Shown here one piece after another: positions 36,977-46,915 of a stretch of 64,000 nt of DNA. The stretch's first letter is position 1, and each line of letters begins with the position of its first letter. Position numbers and translations under genes: made by a program. The notes beneath the pieces were generated by a model that saw only the letters and a list, made by a program, of their open reading frames with translations, searched no databases and had not been told where the DNA came from. This stretch comes from Palsa-504 sp963808315. GTDB taxonomy: Bacteria; Actinomycetota; Actinomycetes; Streptosporangiales; Streptosporangiaceae. The DNA lies in the NCBI GenBank assembly GCA_963808315.1, contig CAWEFK010000047.1, positions 62,001 through 126,000 on the forward strand, in the 5' to 3' direction.

Positions 36977-37783
36977 GTGCGTATCTCCCGCGTCCTTTTC
37001 AGCGTTGCGGTTCTTAGTTCCGCCGCCGGCCTTATCGCCACTGCCTCTCCCGCCGCCAATGCCGCCACTGCAGTGCATTATGTCGCGCTGGGCGACTCGT
37101 ACAGTTCAGGGGTCGGCGCCGGAAATTACATCTCGTCAAGCGGGAGCTGCGACCGCAGCTACAACGCCTATCCGGAGCAGTGGGCCGACGCCCACGCGCC
37201 CGCCTCGTTCGTCTCGGTGGCGTGTTCCGGCGCGGAGACGTCCGACGTCCTGTCCAGCCAGGTGTCGGCGCTGAGCCCGAGCACCACGCTGGTCAGCATC
37301 ACGATCGGCGGCAACGACGCCGGCTTCGCCACCACCATGGAGACCTGCGTGCTGGCCCCGACCAGCGTCTGCCTCGCGGCCGTCTCCGCGGCCGATGCCT
37401 TCGTCGCCTACGTGCTTCCGGCCAGGCTGGACACGACCCTGGCGACCATCCGGGCCGACGCCCCCGCGGCGAAGATCGTCGTGCTCGGCTACCCCGACCT
37501 GTACGACCTGTCCAAGTCCAGTGGCTGCATCGGGCTGAGCACCTCGGACCGCACCGCGCTCAACCAGGGCGCCAGCGACCTGGACGGCGCCCTGGCCACC
37601 GCCGCGGCCGCCTACGGTGACACCTACGCCGATGTCCGCAGCCAGTTCGCCGGACACGAGATCTGCGACTCCAACAGCTGGCTGAACTCGGTGGACATCT
37701 TCTCGCTCAGCTCCTCTTACCACCCCACCGCGTCGGGCCAGGAACAGGGTTACCTGCCCGTCTTCGCCGCGGCGGCCAGCTGA
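36977..37783 (+). CDS. Secreted SGNH esterase/lipase
   Basis: A 268-residue secreted hydrolase. A signal peptide of about 29 residues (RISRVLFSVAVLSSAAGL to NAA) precedes VHYVALGDSYSSG, block I with the nucleophile Ser. The oxyanion residues are in TIGGNDAG, and the Asp and His are in the SSSYHPTASG end. Six Cys probably form three disulphides, as in Streptomyces lipases of this type. Start GTG 36977 is preceded by TTGGGGTAA. It acts outside the cell on esters; substrate unknown. Confidence 0.88.
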   Translation: MRISRVLFSVAVLSSAAGLIATASPAANAATAVHYVALGDSYSSGVGAGNYISSSGSCDRSYNAYPEQWADAHAPASFVSVACSGAETSDVLSSQVSALSPSTTLVSITIGGNDAGFATTMETCVLAPTSVCLAAVSAADAFVAYVLPARLDTTLATIRADAPAAKIVVLGYPDLYDLSKSSGCIGLSTSDRTALNQGASDLDGALATAAAAYGDTYADVRSQFAGHEICDSNSWLNSVDIFSLSSSYHPTASGQEQGYLPVFAAAAS

Positions 37784-37818
37784 CCGCCCGGCGCACCGGC
37801 GCCGGCGGAATCCAGCCG

Positions 37819-37935
37819 CTAGGGCTCCAGCTGACGCCCCATCAGCTCGATCAGCTTCTGCAACCCGCGCATCGGCCGCACCATCACCGTAAAGCTGACC
37901 AGCTTGTCGACGGAGTTCCAGCGCAGCATGTCGAC
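37819..37935 (-). pseudogene. C-terminal fragment of SnoaL-like (NTF2-fold) gene
   Basis: The minus strand between the esterase and response-regulator genes reads VDMLRWNSVDKLVSFTVMVR followed by PMRGLQKLIELMG and stop at 37819-37821. This is the last 38 or so residues of an NTF2-fold SnoaL-like protein. A stop lies a few codons upstream and no start or earlier part of the domain is present, so it is a remnant. Confidence 0.55.
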
Positions 37936-37999
37936 ACCCGGCCGGGGGTTGGTCAGACATGGGAGTACTCAACTCCAGCCGAAGGAAAACCGCAAGCCG

Positions 38000-38695
38000 T
38001 CACCCCTGGTCCTGGGACCGGGGCACGACCAGTCCTGTCTCGTAGGCGGTAACCACCGCCTGCGTCCGGTCGCGCAGCCCGAGCTTGTTGAGCATCCGGC
38101 TGACGTGGGTCTTCACCGTCTCCTCGGTGACCACCAGGCGTGCGGCGATCTCCGTATTGGACAGGCCCTCGGCGACCAGGCGCAGCACCTGCGTCTCCCG
38201 CGGGGTAAGGGCGGTGAGGGCGCCGGCCGGCGGGCCATCGTCCGGCTTCGGGCGCAGCCGGGTGAACTCGCTGATCAGGCGGCGGGTGACGGCGGGCGCG
38301 AGCAGCGCCTCGCCCGCCGCGATGACCCGGACAGCGTCGAACAAGCGTTCGGCGGTGACGTCTTTGAGCAGGAAGCCGCTGGCCCCGGCGCACAGCGCGT
38401 CATAGACGTAGTGGTCGAGGTCGAAGGTGGTCAGGATCAGGATCCGCGGTCCGCTGCGCCCGGGCCCGGAGAGCTGCCGGGTGGCCTCGATGCCGTCCAT
38501 GACGGGCATCCGCACGTCCATCAGGGCCACGTCGGGGGAGAGCTCGCGGCAGATCCGCACCGCCTCGGTCCCGTCGCAGGCCGTGCCCACCACCGAGAAG
38601 TCGGGCTGGGTGTCGAGCAGGGCGGCGAATCCGGTGCGCACCACGTGATGATCGTCGGCGACGATGATCCGAACGACCCCGGCTGGCGTGCTCAA
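38000..38695 (-). CDS. NarL/LuxR-type response regulator
   Basis: A 231-residue response regulator. The receiver domain has acidic residues DDHH, the phosphorylated Asp in ALMDVRMPVMDG, and Lys in FLLKDV. The LuxR helix-turn-helix (LTPRETQVLRLVAEGLSNTE then IAARLVVTEETVKTHVSRML) fills the C-terminus. TTG 38695 overlaps the end of the upstream kinase gene by four bases. The pair is divergent from an ABC exporter operon (40135-43552), which is its likely target. Confidence 0.9.
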   Translation of the reverse strand: MSTPAGVVRIIVADDHHVVRTGFAALLDTQPDFSVVGTACDGTEAVRICRELSPDVALMDVRMPVMDGIEATRQLSGPGRSGPRILILTTFDLDHYVYDALCAGASGFLLKDVTAERLFDAVRVIAAGEALLAPAVTRRLISEFTRLRPKPDDGPPAGALTALTPRETQVLRLVAEGLSNTEIAARLVVTEETVKTHVSRMLNKLGLRDRTQAVVTAYETGLVVPRSQDQG

Positions 38696-39969
38696 CCGTC
38701 TCCCTCCACCGGGGCGGGCAGCGTGGCCTCGATCAGGAAGCCGCCGCCAGGTGCGGTGCCGGTCCGCAGCTCGCCGCCGGCCGCGCTGGCCCGTTCGCGC
38801 ATGCCATGCAGCCCGTGCCCGCCCGTGGCCTCAGGAACTCCAGGCGCGGACCCGCCGTGCGGCGGCCCGGGCCCGTTGTCCCGGATGCGCAGCCGGAGCG
38901 AGTCGCTGGTGAAGCGCAGCTCCACGTCGACGGCGGCACCTGGCGCGTGCCGCCGGGCGTTGGTCAGGGCTTCCTGCACGATGCGGTAGGCGGCCAGTTC
39001 GACGCCGGGATCAAGGGTGACCGGTGGCCCCGAGACGATGAACCTGGTACTCGTGCCCGAGGCCTCCCTCGCCTCGTCGATCAGCTCGCTGAGCTGTGCC
39101 AGCCTCGGCTGAGGACGCCGGTCCGCACCGAGCCCGCCCGCACCGGGCTCGCCGGGGCTGGCGGCGCGGGCATCCTCCCGCAGCACCCCGAGCAGCCGCC
39201 GCATCTCGGTCAGGCCCGCTCGCGCGGTGTTGCCGATCTCCAGCAGCCGCGCCGCGCCGGCTGGCGGCATTCCGGGGGTGGCCAGCCGCGCCGTCTCCGC
39301 CTGCACGGCGATCATGGAGATGTGATGAGCCACGACGTCATGCAGCTCCCGGGCGATTCTGGCCCGCTCCCCGCGGGCCATGTGCTCGAACATGGAGTCC
39401 GCGATGACCTGCCGGGCGGCGCTTTGCGCCCGCGCCTGCAGGTGCGCCCGCCTGGCCATCCCGGCCAGGGCCGCCGCCGGAGCCAGCGCGGCCAGCAGCA
39501 CGACAAGCACCGCTTCTTCAGAGGCCGCGGAACGAGTGCCGGCCAGCGCGATCGCCACGAACGGCACCGCCAGGCCAGGGGCCAAGAGCTGTGCTCTATT
39601 CGGCTGTGTCTCATCGCGCCGGCTGCCGCCGGCCCGCACGCCCAGCTGGTAGAGGACGATGACCTGAGCGAATAGGCCCGCGATCGTCATCGTCTGGAAG
39701 ACCGTGAGCGAAAGCACGCTCGCCGCGCTGATCGCGACGGCGGCCGCGGCCGGGCCCAGGAACGCCAGGGGCACCGTGGTGAACAAGGCCAGGAGAGCCA
39801 CGGCGACCAGGCTGAGGGCACCGATGCGGGTATCCATCCCCCGAGCCAGCGCCTCGGTCACGGCCGCCAGCCCGAGCAGGGCTCCGCCGACCGCGGCCGG
39901 ATGGGGAACGGCGGCGATCCGCTGGCCGCCGTCGGCCCATCCACTGCGCCCGTAACCTATTGTGCCCAC
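38692..39969 (-). CDS. Sensor histidine kinase (HisKA_3)
   Basis: A 425-residue kinase. About five membrane helices (residues 20-175) form the input domain. The phospho-acceptor His is in RIARELHDVVAHHISMIAVQ, and the HATPase_c domain has EALTNARRHAPG (N box), RDNGPGPP (G1) and GHGLHGMRERA (G2). It partners with the adjoining response regulator. The start ATG 39969 lies about 165 bases from the exporter's ATPase gene on the other strand. Confidence 0.9.
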   Translation of the reverse strand: MGTIGYGRSGWADGGQRIAAVPHPAAVGGALLGLAAVTEALARGMDTRIGALSLVAVALLALFTTVPLAFLGPAAAAVAISAASVLSLTVFQTMTIAGLFAQVIVLYQLGVRAGGSRRDETQPNRAQLLAPGLAVPFVAIALAGTRSAASEEAVLVVLLAALAPAAALAGMARRAHLQARAQSAARQVIADSMFEHMARGERARIARELHDVVAHHISMIAVQAETARLATPGMPPAGAARLLEIGNTARAGLTEMRRLLGVLREDARAASPGEPGAGGLGADRRPQPRLAQLSELIDEAREASGTSTRFIVSGPPVTLDPGVELAAYRIVQEALTNARRHAPGAAVDVELRFTSDSLRLRIRDNGPGPPHGGSAPGVPEATGGHGLHGMRERASAAGGELRTGTAPGGGFLIEATLPAPVEGDG

Positions 39970-40134
39970 GTGCTCATTGTCGCCTCATCGCCGCCGGATT
40001 GCGTCACCCCGGCCGGGGACGGCGCCGTCCCTCCTGCGAGGGATGCGCGGCCCACGTCCCTCGTACTGGTGACCGAGAAGAGCGCTCTCCAGCGTGACGA
40101 CCGCGCCACCGGCCGGTCCCTAGCCTTAGCTGCT

Positions 40135-41082
40135 ATGGAAGCAACCATCGAAGTCAGCGGCCTGCGCAAGCGATTCGGGTCGACGCTGGCGCTGGACGGG
40201 ATGTCCTTTACCGTCCCCCCCGGCCAGGTGACCGGTTTCGTCGGCCCGAACGGGGCGGGGAAATCCACGACGATGCGGGTCATCCTCGGCCTTGACTCCG
40301 CCGACGAGGGCCGCGCGCTGATCGGCGGCCGGCCGTATGCGAGCCTGCGGCACCCGCTCAGCCACGTCGGGTCGCTGCTGGATGCCGGCGCCCTGCAGCC
40401 GAGCCGATCCGCCCGCAATCACCTGCTGTGGCTGGCCCACTCCCAGGGCCTGGGGGCCAGCCGGGTCGATGAGGTGGTCGCGCAGGCCGGCCTGGGGTCG
40501 GCGATCCGGCGCAAGGCGGGTGGCTACTCCCTGGGCATGCGGCAGCGGCTCGGCATCGCCGCTGCCCTGCTCGGCGATCCGCCGGTGCTCATGCTCGATG
40601 AGCCGTTCAACGGACTCGATCCCGAAGGGATCGTGTGGGCGCGGGGTTTCCTGCGGTCACTGGCCGCGCAGGGTCGTGCGGTGCTGGTGTCCAGCCACCT
40701 GATGAGCGAGCTGGAGGACACCGCGCACCACCTGGTCGTGGTCGGCCGCGGGCGGGTCATCGCCGACACGAGCGTGGCGGAGCTCATCGCGACCGCGTCC
40801 AGCGGGCGGGTCACGCTGCGGACCAACGCCCGGTCGGAGGCGATGGCGGTGCTAGCACCCTCGGGGGCCGTCGTCGCCGTCACCGACCGGGACACGCTCA
40901 CCATCTCCGGGCTGGCGGCTGAGAAGATCGTGGCGCTGCTCGGCGAGAGCGGGGTGCCGTTCTCGGAGGTGTCGGCGCACCGCGCGACCCTGGAGGAGGC
41001 CTACATGGAGCTCACCAGGGACGCGGTCGAGTTCCGTGCCGCCTCCTCGGCCCCGGCCGGCACTGAGGAGGCAGCGCGATGA
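40135..41082 (+). CDS. ABC-2 exporter ATP-binding protein
   Basis: A 315-residue ATPase. Walker A is GPNGAGKST (about residue 40), the signature is SLGMRQRLGIAAALLGDPP, Walker B is VLMLDEPFNGLDPEG, and the switch His is in VSSHLMSELE. The N-terminus matches bacitracin/antibiotic-type exporters. ATG 40135 gives MEATIEVSGL. Its stop overlaps the ATG of a permease gene with GAGGAGG before it, so the three genes 40135-43552 form one operon, likely controlled by the neighbouring two-component system. Confidence 0.9.
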   Translation: MEATIEVSGLRKRFGSTLALDGMSFTVPPGQVTGFVGPNGAGKSTTMRVILGLDSADEGRALIGGRPYASLRHPLSHVGSLLDAGALQPSRSARNHLLWLAHSQGLGASRVDEVVAQAGLGSAIRRKAGGYSLGMRQRLGIAAALLGDPPVLMLDEPFNGLDPEGIVWARGFLRSLAAQGRAVLVSSHLMSELEDTAHHLVVVGRGRVIADTSVAELIATASSGRVTLRTNARSEAMAVLAPSGAVVAVTDRDTLTISGLAAEKIVALLGESGVPFSEVSAHRATLEEAYMELTRDAVEFRAASSAPAGTEEAAR

Positions 41083-42699
41083 CCACCGCCACGGTGACTC
41101 CACCCCAGCCGGGCCAGCAGGCCGGCCGGGACGGCTTCGCGCCGCTCCTGCGCGCGGAGTGGACCAAGTTCAGGACCGTCCGCGGCTGGGTCATCGGCGT
41201 GATCGTCGCGGTCCTGGTGATGGTCGGGCTCGGGCTGTTCGCGGCCGGCGCCAGCGGGAGCTCGTGCCAGAGCACGAGCGGTGGCTCGGCTCGGTCCGGC
41301 CAGTCTTGCGGGGCGACCAGCTACCCGGTGGGACCGGGCGGTGAGGCGGTGACCGACAGCTTCTACTTCGTGCGCCAGCCGCTCGCGGGGAACGGCAGCA
41401 TCACCGTCCGGGTCACCTCGCTGACCGGCATGCTCCCGCCGGTCAACCCCGCTGACGTCCCGAGCGGCCCGAACGCGCCGATCGACACGCGCCCCGGCCT
41501 GGTCCCGTGGGCCAAGGCCGGGCTGATCATGAAGGACGGCACCGCACCGGGATCGGCGTACGCGGCGATGATGGTCACCGCGGATCACGGGGTGCGCCTG
41601 CAGGACAACTACACCAGCGACACGGCGGCCCAGCCGGGCGCCGTTTCCCCGGCCTCCCCGCGCTGGCTGCGGCTGACGCGCTCCGGCGACACCGTCACCG
41701 GCTACGACTCGGCCGACGGCACCCACTGGACCCAGGTCGGCACCGTTCACCTGGCCGGGCCTGCCGTCCACCGTCCAGGCCGGGATGTTCGCCGCAGCCC
41801 CCGCGTGGCAGCAGATCTCGCAGGGCTTCGGCGGCGGGGAAAACGGGATGATCGCCCCCAGCCAGGACACCGCCGTCTTCGATCAGCTCAGCCGGTCAGG
41901 CACCTGGCCGGCCGGCGCGTGGACCGGCGACTATGTCGACCCGGGCGGCGGCTCGGGAGTCGGCGGTTATCACCAGGCCAGCGGCCGGTTCACGGTCACC
42001 GGGTCCGGCGACATCGCACCGGTCGTGCCCGGGCAGGGCGGGGATTCTGGCACCACGGTCACGCAGCACCTCATCGGCACGTTCGCCGGGCTGATCGCGG
42101 TGATCGTGGTCGCGACCATGTTCATCACCGCCGAGTACCGGCGGGGCCTGATCCGCGTCACGCTGGCCGCGAGCCCGCGCCGGGGCCGGGTGCTGGCCGC
42201 CAAGGCCATCGTGATCGGTTTGGTCAGCTTCGTGGCCGGGTTGATCGCCGCCGCGGCCGCGGTGATCATTACCGCCCAGCTCGCACAGGCCCGGAGCTCG
42301 TACGTGTACCCGGTGCCGTGGCCGACCGAGCTGCGGATCGTCGTCGGTACCGCGGCGCTGATCGCCGTGACCGCCGTCCTCGCCGTCGCCCTCGGGACCT
42401 TGTTGCGCCGCAGCGCCGCCGCGGTCACGCTGGTGATCGTGGTGATCGTGCTGCCCTACATCCTGGGAGCGGCCTCCGTCCTGCCGGTCGGGGCCGCGGA
42501 CTGGCTGCTGCGGATCACCCCGGCCGCCGCCTTCGCCGTCCAGCAGGCCACGCCTCAGTACCAGCAGGTCACCGCCATCTACTCGCCCAATTCCGGCTTT
42601 TTCCCGCTGGCGCCGTGGGCCGGCTTCGCCGTACTGTGCGGGTATGCCGTGCTCGCCCTGGGCCTGGCCGTCGTCCTGCTCCGCCGGAGGGATGCATGA
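41079..42699 (+). CDS. ABC-2 permease with large extracellular domain, frame break
   Basis: A permease of about 540 residues. A first membrane helix (VIGVIVAVLVMVGLGLFAAG) is followed by an extracytoplasmic domain of about 270 residues containing a concanavalin-like beta-sandwich (FYFVRQPLAGNGSITVRVTS; TGYDSADGTHWTQVG). Five more helices follow (QHLIGTFAGLIAVIVVATMF onward). The frame shifts by one base near 41765, between GTVHLAG and LPSTVQAGMFAAAP; the family continues straight across. The repaired gene is intact. Confidence 0.82.
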
Positions 42700-42718
42700 G
42701 GAGAGCGGGAGACCTCGC

Positions 42719-43552
42719 ATGAGCGAGGCACTGCCTGCCGGGCGGCGCAGCCTAGCCGTGGACCTAACGGGCGTGCGGGATACGCTGCACGCCGAATGGA
42801 CCAAGCTGCGTACGGTGGCCGGGTCGGCCTGGCTGCTGGCCGGCACCGTCGCGGCGACCCTGGCGGCGAGCGCCGCGGCGACAGCCGCCGTCAGGTGCCC
42901 CGCCGGGACCGCCTGCCCGGTGGACACCACCAAGCTCAGCCTCACCGGGGTCGAGTTCGGCCAGGCGGTCGTGGCCATCCTGGCCGTGCTGGCGATCAGC
43001 GGTGAGTTCAGCACCGGCATGATCCGCATCACGCTGGCGGCGATGCCGCACCGGTCCGCCGTCCTGGCCGCCAAGGCGATCATCCTGGCGGGCTCGGTGC
43101 TGGCCGCCGGGGCCGTCGCGGTCGGCGGATCGGTGCTGGCCGGGCGGATCATCCTGCCCGGCCATGGCTTCACCGCCGCTCGCGGCTTCCCGCTCGAGTC
43201 CCTGGCTGACGGGCCGACGCTGCGCGCCGCCGCCGGATCGGTCCTCTACCTGGTCCTGGTCGCCCTGCTCAGCCTCGGCATCGCCACCGTCATCCGGGAC
43301 TCCGCCGCCGCCATCGGGATCGTCCTCGGGCTGCTCTATCTTTCTCCGATCATCATCGGTGTCGTGACCGACCCGGTCTGGCAGCACCGGCTTCAGCGGT
43401 ACGCGCCGATGAACGCCGGGCTGACCATCCAGGACACCACCGGCCTGCGCAGCCTGCCGATCAGCCCGTGGGGCGGCCTGGGCGTGCTCGCGTGCTGGGC
43501 CGCGGCGGCGCTGCTGGCCGGCGGCCTGCTGCTGCGGTGGCGCGACGCGTGA
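42719..43552 (+). CDS. ABC-2 permease, second
   Basis: A 277-residue permease with six helices. The opening DTLHAEWTKLRTVAGSAWLL resembles the N-terminus of the preceding permease (LLRAEWTKFRTVRGWVIGV), so the two are paralogues and probably form a heterodimeric channel with the ATPase at 40135. A loop with two Cys (RCPAGTACPVD) sits outside after helix 1. ATG 42719 follows AGGAGAG. The frame is intact. Confidence 0.87.
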   Translation: MSEALPAGRRSLAVDLTGVRDTLHAEWTKLRTVAGSAWLLAGTVAATLAASAAATAAVRCPAGTACPVDTTKLSLTGVEFGQAVVAILAVLAISGEFSTGMIRITLAAMPHRSAVLAAKAIILAGSVLAAGAVAVGGSVLAGRIILPGHGFTAARGFPLESLADGPTLRAAAGSVLYLVLVALLSLGIATVIRDSAAAIGIVLGLLYLSPIIIGVVTDPVWQHRLQRYAPMNAGLTIQDTTGLRSLPISPWGGLGVLACWAAAALLAGGLLLRWRDA

Positions 43553-43566
43553 GCGCAGGCCCCGCC

Positions 43567-44890
43567 ATGAGCATGCCCGGCCGCCAGCGCGAGACCGCGA
43601 CGGCCGTTCGGCAGGCTGTTTCCGCTGCTGGCCACGGTCAGCATGATCATCGCCGGGATGGCAGGCACGATCTGGGGGCCCCGCTATTACGGGAAATCGG
43701 CGTGGGCACTGCCCGATGACCTGTGGGGCACGATGATCGCGGCCCAGCGGCTCGCCCATCTCAACCTGGGCGGCGTCTACACGCCGCCCACCCAGCTGGT
43801 CTCTCTTCCCGGCACGGCCATCATCTTGATCCCGGTCGTCGCGGTCATCGGGCTGGCCGGGCTCCGTCTCGGGCTACCGCAGGCGCACGGCGCCTATCCA
43901 GGCCTCTGGCTGCTCGCCGGGCCCTACGAGGTCGCCATCGCGGCCGTGGCCCTGTTCGCCGCCGACGCGATCGCCGAACGTCTCGGCGTCAGCCGGCCCA
44001 GGCGGTTCCTGCTCGCCGCCGCGAGCGCAACCGCGCTGTGGAGCGTCACGATCCGGTGGGGCCACCCCGAAGACGCGGTGGCGACCGGGCTGCTGCTCTA
44101 CGCCATCCTGGCCCTGTCCGACGCCAGGACCAGCCGGTCCGCCTGGCTGGCGGGGGCGGCGGTGGCGGTCCAGCCGCTCGTCCTGCTCGCCCTTCCCGTC
44201 CTGCTCGCCGCCATCGCTGTCCGGCGGTGGCCCGGCTTTCTCATCAGGGCGGCCGCTCCCGGCGTGCTGCTGCTTGCCGCCGCCGCGGCGGCCAACTGGA
44301 CGGCCACCATCCACGCGGTGACCAGCCAGCCCAATTCGCCGCGGATCGACCATCCCACCCCGTGGATCTACCTGGCTCCGCACCTGGCCGGCGACGCAGG
44401 TGGCCGCCGGGCAGGCCAGGATCCTGGCGCTGGTGGCGGCCTGCGGCTGCGGGCTCGTCGTCCGGCGCAGCTGGCGGGCGGCCGAGCTCATCAGGCCCCC
44501 GGAACCGCCGGGGCCGCGAGACGGTGGCCGGTGCTGCTGCCGGAGCTGCTGTGGTGGACCGCGGTGGCGCTGGCTCTGCGCTCCGTGTTCGAGCCCGTGA
44601 TGGTCGCTTACTACCTGTGGCCTCCGCTGGCGCTGGCGCTGATCACCGCGGCACGAAGCTGGCCGCGCCTGCTCGGCGCCGGTACCACCGCCGTCGTGCT
44701 CACCTTCTTCTCCCAGCTCCAGTGGCATAACCCGTGGGGCTGGTGGACACCGATGATCACCGTCCTAGCCGTTGCCCTCTTCTTCGCCCGTGGCCGCGGG
44801 GTCCACCAGGGGCCACGGCCCGGCGCTCGCCGGCCGGCGCAGATGCTGCCAGAGCCGGGGGAGCAGTTCATCGCGGACGCCGCGCCATGA
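43567..44890 (+). CDS. Integral membrane protein, frame breaks
   Basis: A polytopic protein of about 440 residues with ten or so helices, resembling membrane glycosyltransferase-like or unknown integral proteins. It contains GPRYYGKSAWALPDD, IRWGHPEDAVATGLLLYAIL and FEPVMVAYYLWPP, and ends in a FSQLQWHNPWGWW motif. Frame breaks are seen near 43605 (RPFGRLFPLLATVS), near 44395 (VAAGQARILALVAACGCGL) and near 44510, where it returns. ATG 43567 follows the permease by a few bases. The 3' end overlaps the convergent aldolase gene by 126 bases. No catalytic residue is recognised. Confidence 0.6.
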
Positions 44891-45505
44891 CGCGATCTCG
44901 TCGGCGGAAAGCGGCGTGAGCGGACCGGCCGCGGCGCTCGCCGCCAGGTAGACCTGGCATGCGGCCGACAGCAGCCACATCCGGGCCACCGCGACCCCCG
45001 CCGTGGCGCCCAGCGTGAGCGCGCCGTTGCCGCGCAGCAGCAGCGCTTCGCCGGCCGGCAGGCTGCGGGCCGCGCTCTCGGCGAGCCCGAGCGACCTGAG
45101 CAGCATGGCGCCGTCGTGCACCGGCACCGATGCGCCGAGCCACGCGGCCTGGCCGTGCAGCGGGACCAGCGAGGTGGCCGTGGCCGCCGCCGCGAACGCG
45201 CTGGCCGGCTGAGCCCGGGCGATCGCGGCGGCGTCGGGCCGGGCGCGGTACAGCGCGAGGTGCGCCCACGCCTCCGCAGGCACGCCCGCGGGCAGGTCAC
45301 CCGGGTCGCGGGCGGCGAGCGGAACCTCCCGCACGCTGGCCGCGGTGACCAGGGCCAGATCAGCGGCGGGCGTGATCAGCATCGACGCCCCGCGGCGGGC
45401 GGACACGTGCCCGTAGGCGGTGACCAGCCCCAGCCGGGCCAGCACGTTGGCCGCCTCGGCGACCTCCTCCCGCTTGGCCCGCAGCTCTCCCGATGCCGGA
45501 ATCAC
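44765..45505 (-). CDS. Class II aldolase/adducin family protein
   Basis: A 246-residue protein with a class II aldolase fold. LARLGLVTAYGHVSARRG is the N-terminal part and MLITPAADLALV follows. The metal-binding His residues expected in the family (normally H-x-H in the LPLHG-type loop) are reduced to SLVPLHGQAAWLG, so metal binding is uncertain. HDGAMLL and LLLRGNGALTLG are the remaining family landmarks. It is divergent from a dioxygenase, and an 18-bp operator palindrome lies between them. It is probably a lyase or decarboxylase of the same catabolic regulon. Confidence 0.72.
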   Translation of the reverse strand: MIPASGELRAKREEVAEAANVLARLGLVTAYGHVSARRGASMLITPAADLALVTAASVREVPLAARDPGDLPAGVPAEAWAHLALYRARPDAAAIARAQPASAFAAAATATSLVPLHGQAAWLGASVPVHDGAMLLRSLGLAESAARSLPAGEALLLRGNGALTLGATAGVAVARMWLLSAACQVYLAASAAAGPLTPLSADEIASWRGVRDELLPRLWQHLRRPASAGPWPLVDPAATGEEEGNG

Positions 45506-45542
45506 TCGTAAGTTCCCCTTCCCAGATGCCCGCGGGCGTGTC

Positions 45543-45560
45543 TAAACTGTATGCAGTTTA
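45543..45560. promoter_or_regulatory. GntR-family operator, site 1
   Basis: TAAACTGTATGCAGTTTA, an 18-bp palindrome matched by four more in this window. It sits between the aldolase and dioxygenase genes, 25 bases before the GTG at 45585. Confidence 0.75.
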
Positions 45561-45584
45561 GACCGATGTGACAAGGGGAGAGCC

Positions 45585-46483
45585 GTGATCTCAGGGCTGC
45601 ACCACTACGCGCTTGAAGTGCCCGACCTGGCGGTGGCCGAGGGCTTCCTGCAGGACTTCGGCCTGGAGACCGGGGAGAAGGACGGGTCGCTCGTCGCCAC
45701 CTGTCCCGGTCGTGATCAGGAGCAAGTGCGGCTCCTGCAGGCGCCGGCCAAACGGCTGCATCACGTTACCTTCACCGTACACCCGGGCTCGATGGACTCG
45801 ATCGCCGAGGCGCTCGAGCGGTCGGGCACGCCGGTGATCGAGCCGCCGCCGGCGCCGCCGAGGACGGGCTGTGGATCACAGACCCCGACGGCACGCCCGT
45901 CCAGTTGCTCGACGAACCCCAGGCGCCGGCCAGGCCAGCCGCGGACGTCCTGGTCAACATGGGCGGCAGCCGGCAGCGGATCGGCGTCGCGGCGTGGCCG
46001 GAAGCGGCCAAGGACGTCGCGCCCCGGCGCCTCGGGCACTCGCTGCTGTTCACCGCCCAGCCGCAGCAGATGACCGACTTCTACACCCAGGTCCTCGGGC
46101 TCCGGGTCAGCGACACCATCGGTGGCCTGGTCACGTTCCTGAACGCCGGGGCCGGCGATCACCACGTGTTCGGCTTCATCGCCAGCTCCCACCGGGGCTT
46201 CCACCACGCCAGCTTCGAGGTGCCCTCGATCGACGCGATCGCGGTCGGCGCCGACCGGATGCGGGCCAAGGGACGCGACCCGGGCTGGGGCATCGGCCGT
46301 CACACCATCGGGTCGAACTTCTTCCACTACAACCCGGACCCCTGGGGCTCGTGGATCGAGTGGTTCTCCGACATCGACCAGGTCGACGACTGCTGGGTGG
46401 CCAACGACTGGGACGTCCCCCCGCACCTGTGGGGCGCGCCGCCTCCCCAGACCTTCCTCGCCAATCACGAACCCCAGAGCTGA
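45585..46483 (+). CDS. VOC-family extradiol dioxygenase, frame break
   Basis: A two-domain vicinal-oxygen-chelate protein of about 299 residues. The N-terminal domain begins MISGLHHYALEVPDLAVAEG. The C-terminal domain carries likely iron ligands His (RRLGHSLLFTAQ), His (RGFHHASFEVP) and Glu (WGSWIEWFSD), a 2-His-1-carboxylate set. The frame shifts near 45855: PPPAPPRTGCG is followed one frame over by EDGLWITDPDGTPVQLLDEP. GTG 45585 has AAGGGGAGAG upstream. Type I extradiol dioxygenases open catechol rings by meta cleavage; the substrate here is unknown. Confidence 0.78.
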
Positions 46484-46513
46484 AACTAGATCACCCAGAG
46501 CTGAACTAGATCA
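46473..46513 (+). repeat. Tandem 21/20-bp duplication over a stop codon
   Basis: A 21-base unit beginning CCCAGAGCTGAAACTAGATCA at 46473-46493 is repeated with one A fewer at 46494-46513. The first copy contains the stop codon of the dioxygenase gene. A 1-nt length difference between copies fits slippage. Confidence 0.6.
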
Positions 46514-46533
46514 CCCCAACGAAGGAGTGCAGC

Positions 46534-46887
46534 ATGAGCCGCGACATCCCCGCCATCTTCGCCGACATCGACACGTTCGACCCCGAGAAGTTCGTCGCCC
46601 ACCTCACGCCGGACGTGACGTTCCGCTTCGGCAACAACGACCCGGTGACCGGCCGGGCCGCCGTGCAGGAGGCGGTCACGGGCTTCTTCTCGACCATCGC
46701 CGGCCTGACCCATCACATCCTGAACGTGTACGAGACCGGTGATACCGCGATCGCGAAGATCGACGTGGAGTACCGCCGCCAGGACGGCAAGACGGTGACC
46801 GTGCCGAACGCCGACATCCTCGTCTTCGACGGCGACCTGGTCCGCGACTGGCAGATCTACATCGATCTCGCGCCCGTTTTCGCCTGA
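46534..46887 (+). CDS. SnoaL-like NTF2-fold protein
   Basis: A 117-residue protein with an NTF2-like fold, GTGRAAVQEAVTGFFSTIAG-like core and the VYETGDTAIAKIDVEYRRQDG strand pair typical of SnoaL-like enzymes and binding proteins. ATG 46534 follows AAGGAG. It lies between two dioxygenases, so a role in isomerising or binding a pathway intermediate is likely. No catalytic residue can be assigned with confidence. Confidence 0.8.
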   Translation: MSRDIPAIFADIDTFDPEKFVAHLTPDVTFRFGNNDPVTGRAAVQEAVTGFFSTIAGLTHHILNVYETGDTAIAKIDVEYRRQDGKTVTVPNADILVFDGDLVRDWQIYIDLAPVFA

Positions 46888-46915
46888 GCCGGAGAAGTCT
46901 GGGGAACAGCTACCG

